Assembly: GCF_013033965.1 (NCBI RefSeq)
Contig: NZ_WQFE01000010.1
Span: forward strand, 62,001 to 126,000
DNA from: Ruegeria atlantica
GTDB lineage: Bacteria; Pseudomonadota; Alphaproteobacteria; Rhodobacterales; Rhodobacteraceae
Direction: 5' to 3'
Length of the DNA stretch: 64,000 nucleotides
In this document: positions 62,116 through 64,000 of the stretch, in pieces
Layout of the letters: every line of letters starts with the position of its first letter
Numbering within the stretch: position 1 is the stretch's first letter
Position numbers and translations under genes: made by a program
The notes under the pieces: model-generated
Databases searched by the model: none
What the model saw: the letters and a program-made list of their open reading frames with translations, nothing else
Told to the model about the DNA's origin: nothing

Positions 62116-62612
62116 CGCCAGACGATCTGGTTCTTACGCCTCGCGGCGTCCGGTTTGCCGGGCAGGTCTTTCCATGTTCAATCGGAAAAGGCGGCCTGAC
62201 GGATGACAAGCGCGAAGGCGATGGGGCAACACCAGTAGGTGTGCACCACATTGTCGGAATGCTGTTTCGGCCGGACAGGCTCACAGCTCCGGCTTCATGG
62301 GCGATTCCCATAGGCCCGGGTGATCTTTGGTCTGATGACAGCGGGGACAGCCAATACAATCAGATGGTCAGCGCGCCCTATGCGCCCAGCCACGAAAAGC
62401 TGCGGCGCGCGGACCCCCTGTACGATCTTGTGCTGATCACCGACTGGAACTGGCCGAATTCGGTGCCGGGCCGCGGATCAGCCATTTTCCTTCACCAATG
62501 GAGACGCCCCGGCTATCCAACCGAAGGCTGCGTTGCGTTTCGCCGCGACCACTTGCATTGGCTCGCGCGCAGACTATCCCCCGGATCACGCCTGATTATT
62601 CCGCGGGTTTGA
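62112..62612 (+). CDS. L,D-transpeptidase (YkuD) family protein
   Basis: A 166-residue protein starting at a GTG that overlaps the ribA stop. The YkuD catalytic pattern is present as AIFLHQWRRPGYPTEGCVAF, with the His about 13 residues before the nucleophile Cys (about residue 141). GKGGLTDDKREGDGATPVG at about 34-52 is the typical substrate-groove start. There is no signal peptide, which is unusual for a peptidoglycan cross-linking enzyme and seen in this short subgroup. Its function in the group is not well established. Confidence 0.88.
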   Translation: MTPDDLVLTPRGVRFAGQVFPCSIGKGGLTDDKREGDGATPVGVHHIVGMLFRPDRLTAPASWAIPIGPGDLWSDDSGDSQYNQMVSAPYAPSHEKLRRADPLYDLVLITDWNWPNSVPGRGSAIFLHQWRRPGYPTEGCVAFRRDHLHWLARRLSPGSRLIIPRV

Positions 62613-63255
62613 TCCTCTCACCAAAGATGGCGGAACCTACGCGCACATGGGTGGCGCCCAGTGCGATTGCCTGCTCGAAATCACTGCTCATCCCCATAGA
62701 CAAGCCCTGCAACCCGTTGCGCTCGGCGATCTTGGCCAGCAACGCGAAATGCAACGAGGGCTCTTCGTCGACCGGCGGAATCGCCATCAACCCCTGAATC
62801 GGCAAATCCAACTCCCGGCATTCGGCGATGAAGGCGTCTGCATCTGCCGGCATGATTCCCGCTTTTTGCTTTTCCTCTCCGGTATTGACCTGGATGAACA
62901 GATCCGGACACTGGCCAATGTCTTGCGCCAGCCGCGCCAGCGTTTTAGCCAGTTTGGGCCGATCCACCGAGTGAATCGTGTTGAAAAGCTCCATTGCCTG
63001 CCGGGCCTTGTTGGTTTGCAACGGCCCGATCAGATGTAGGTCGATTCCCGAAAACTGCTCTTTGAAGCCCGGCCATTTGCCGGCTGCTTCCTGCACGCGG
63101 TTTTCCCCAAAACAGCGGTGGCCTTCGCTTAGCACGGCCTCGACACGTTCATTCGGTTGAACCTTTGATACCGCGATCAGCTTTGTCGATCCCGCGAGTC
63201 TTCCAGCGTTGGTTTCGGCCTTGGCGATGCGGGCAGTTATGTCGTGCAGCGACAT
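62596..63255 (-). CDS. YggS family pyridoxal-phosphate homeostasis protein
   Basis: A 219-residue single-domain PLP-binding protein of the PLPBP/YggS family, which keeps PLP and amino-acid pools balanced and has no known enzymatic activity. The PLP Lys is in LIAVSKVQPNE (about residue 32); GENRVQEAAGKW, HLIGPLQTNKAR and LSMGMSSDFEQAIALGATHVRVGSAIFG are typical. The ATG at 63255 fits the family; the frame opens earlier at 63294. The 3' end overlaps the convergent L,D-transpeptidase gene by 17 bases. Confidence 0.94.
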   Translation of the reverse strand: MSLHDITARIAKAETNAGRLAGSTKLIAVSKVQPNERVEAVLSEGHRCFGENRVQEAAGKWPGFKEQFSGIDLHLIGPLQTNKARQAMELFNTIHSVDRPKLAKTLARLAQDIGQCPDLFIQVNTGEEKQKAGIMPADADAFIAECRELDLPIQGLMAIPPVDEEPSLHFALLAKIAERNGLQGLSMGMSSDFEQAIALGATHVRVGSAIFGERIKPAE

Positions 63256-63299
63256 GGATTTCCTCTCTCTGCTTTGAGGGCAGAAAAACACCAAGTCCG

Positions 63300-63335
63300 C
63301 GCAAAAGAAAAGGGCAGGTCCGAAGACCTGCCCTT
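63300..63335 (-). terminator. Porin gene terminator
   Basis: On the minus strand AAGGGCAGGTC pairs with GACCTGCCCTT (63310-63320 with 63325-63335), an eleven-base stem followed by TTTCTTTTGC. It lies 22 bases after the porin stop. Confidence 0.85.
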
Positions 63336-63357
63336 AAACTTTGTGCGTCTGATCGAC

Positions 63358-64000
63358 TTAGAAGTCGAAGCGAGCACCGAAGTCTGCACGGATTGTGCTG
63401 TCTGCGTCACCAACTTTGGTGTCACCGATACCACCGCGCAGCGATGCACCGCCGCCCAGGTCGTAGATGGCGCCAATGCCGTACTGACGAGTGTCGTTGT
63501 CAGCCGAACCGTCGCCGTAAGCGAAGGTCAGGGTGGTTGCAGCGCCCAGGTTGTAGGCTGCCGACAGACCGTATGCGGTGCCGTTTTCAGCGTCCACGTT
63601 CACATCATCGTCAGCGACGAAGATGGTGCCCGAGAAGTTGCCGAATTCTGCACCCAGGGTCAGAACGGTCAGGGTCGACTTTTCAATGCCGCCACCGGTG
63701 GTCTGACCGTAGGCCAGAGCTGCGGTGAAGTTGTTGAAGTTGTAAGTCGCGCTGATGTCCCACTGATCGGTGCCGCCCAGAGCGGTTCCGCCGTTGTTGG
63801 TGGTGTTTTCATCATACGATGCGCCAAATGCGAAGTCGCCAACTGCGTACTGGAAGAACACAGCGTTTGCGCCTGCACCGGTCGACGAGAATGTCAGGAA
63901 GTCATAGTCAACGCCGGAGTACTGACCGATGAAGCTTTCCAGACCAGGCTCGTTACCGTAGTAGTTTGCCAGGTTGTCGAAGGCACCCGAAACGTTGCCC
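63358..64000 (-). CDS. Outer-membrane porin, C-terminal part (runs off window)
   Basis: The last 213 codons of a gene that begins beyond the right edge. The sequence is an alternating beta-strand pattern rich in Gly, Ala, Thr and Asn (VFFQYAVGDFAFGASYDEN, WDISATYNFNNFTAALAYG, SLRGGIGDTKVGDA) and ends in the C-terminal Phe (GARFDF) required for outer-membrane barrel insertion. It matches the Gram-negative porin type common in Rhodobacteraceae. Codon use is strongly biased to frequent codons, suggesting high expression. An internal GTG at 63861 is not the start. Confidence 0.9.
   Translation of the reverse strand, partial: GNVSGAFDNLANYYGNEPGLESFIGQYSGVDYDFLTFSSTGAGANAVFFQYAVGDFAFGASYDENTTNNGGTALGGTDQWDISATYNFNNFTAALAYGQTTGGGIEKSTLTVLTLGAEFGNFSGTIFVADDDVNVDAENGTAYGLSAAYNLGAATTLTFAYGDGSADNDTRQYGIGAIYDLGGGASLRGGIGDTKVGDADSTIRADFGARFDF

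Noticed and set aside
1-64000. CRISPR array, tRNA or rRNA genes, prophage structural genes
   Set aside because: No regularly spaced repeats, cloverleaf-like segments, rRNA sequence or phage morphogenesis genes were seen on reading both strands.

Overview
The window looks like chromosome or large plasmid from a marine alphaproteobacterium of the Rhodobacteraceae/Roseobacter group. The evidence is a high density of TRAP transporters (three DctPQM sets plus one TAXI system with a fused permease), Gfo/Idh/MocA dehydrogenases, an ECF41 sigma factor locus, LysE exporters, an alphaproteobacterial porin, and a RibA / L,D-transpeptidase / YggS block. This assignment is inferred from gene content alone; there is no rRNA or tRNA gene in the window.

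Layout. 1-2931: an exported metallo-beta-lactamase-fold protein, a DsbA-like protein and the start of an NTF2-like protein, divergent from a LysR regulator. 3399-6243: an SDR, then a carboxymuconolactone-decarboxylase-like protein, an ECF41 sigma factor and an exported RidA-like protein. 6322-7140: a truncated MATE gene beside an IS6-like end, then a 17-residue leader peptide with an attenuator-like terminator ahead of a DUF1127-like small protein. 7138-13164: accessory genes (VOC protein, two LysE exporters, SDR, small membrane protein, TetR) and an integrase broken by a nonsense codon.

13469-28410 is a large minus-strand catabolic cluster with a divergent GntR/FCD regulator. It holds a Gfo/Idh enzyme, a DctPQM transporter, a 3-dehydroshikimate-dehydratase-like two-domain protein, a citryl-CoA-lyase-like protein, two more Gfo/Idh enzymes, a protein of unknown family, a sugar-phosphate-isomerase-like protein, a CoA-acylating aldehyde dehydrogenase of the sulfoacetaldehyde dehydrogenase type, and a TPP enzyme. 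Two near-identical perfect palindromes in front of its two main transcription units suggest one regulator controls both. The substrate is not known; a cyclic polyol or sugar-acid type compound is one possibility.

28714-29884 is a hypothetical gene broken by homopolymer frameshifts. 30293-38626 is an omega-amino-acid locus: a XRE-cupin regulator divergent from a transaminase, CoA-acylating (methyl)malonate-semialdehyde dehydrogenase, alanine dehydrogenase, TRAP transporter and Usp protein. Together they could take up beta-alanine or a relative, transaminate it with pyruvate, oxidise the semialdehyde to an acyl-CoA and recycle alanine to pyruvate. 38756-42656 is a mobile-element zone: a truncated second integrase copy, a TIR-domain protein, a hypothetical protein and an intact IS110/IS1111-type element.

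42785-51386 is a LysR-controlled set: TAXI-TRAP transporter, D-amino-acid dehydrogenase, Asp/Glu-racemase-like protein, TSUP (sulfite-exporter family) permease, a PLP lyase of the D-cysteine desulfhydrase / L-cysteate sulfo-lyase family, and a RidA protein. The combination points to a sulfonated or thiol amino acid such as cysteate. 51726-59706 is an RpiR-controlled set: DctQMP, an MlrC-family metallopeptidase, a D-threonine-aldolase-fold PLP protein, a PfkB sugar kinase and a RidA protein, of unknown substrate. 60173-64000 is housekeeping: an OmpR-type response regulator, GTP cyclohydrolase II, L,D-transpeptidase-like protein, YggS, and the 3' part of a porin gene.
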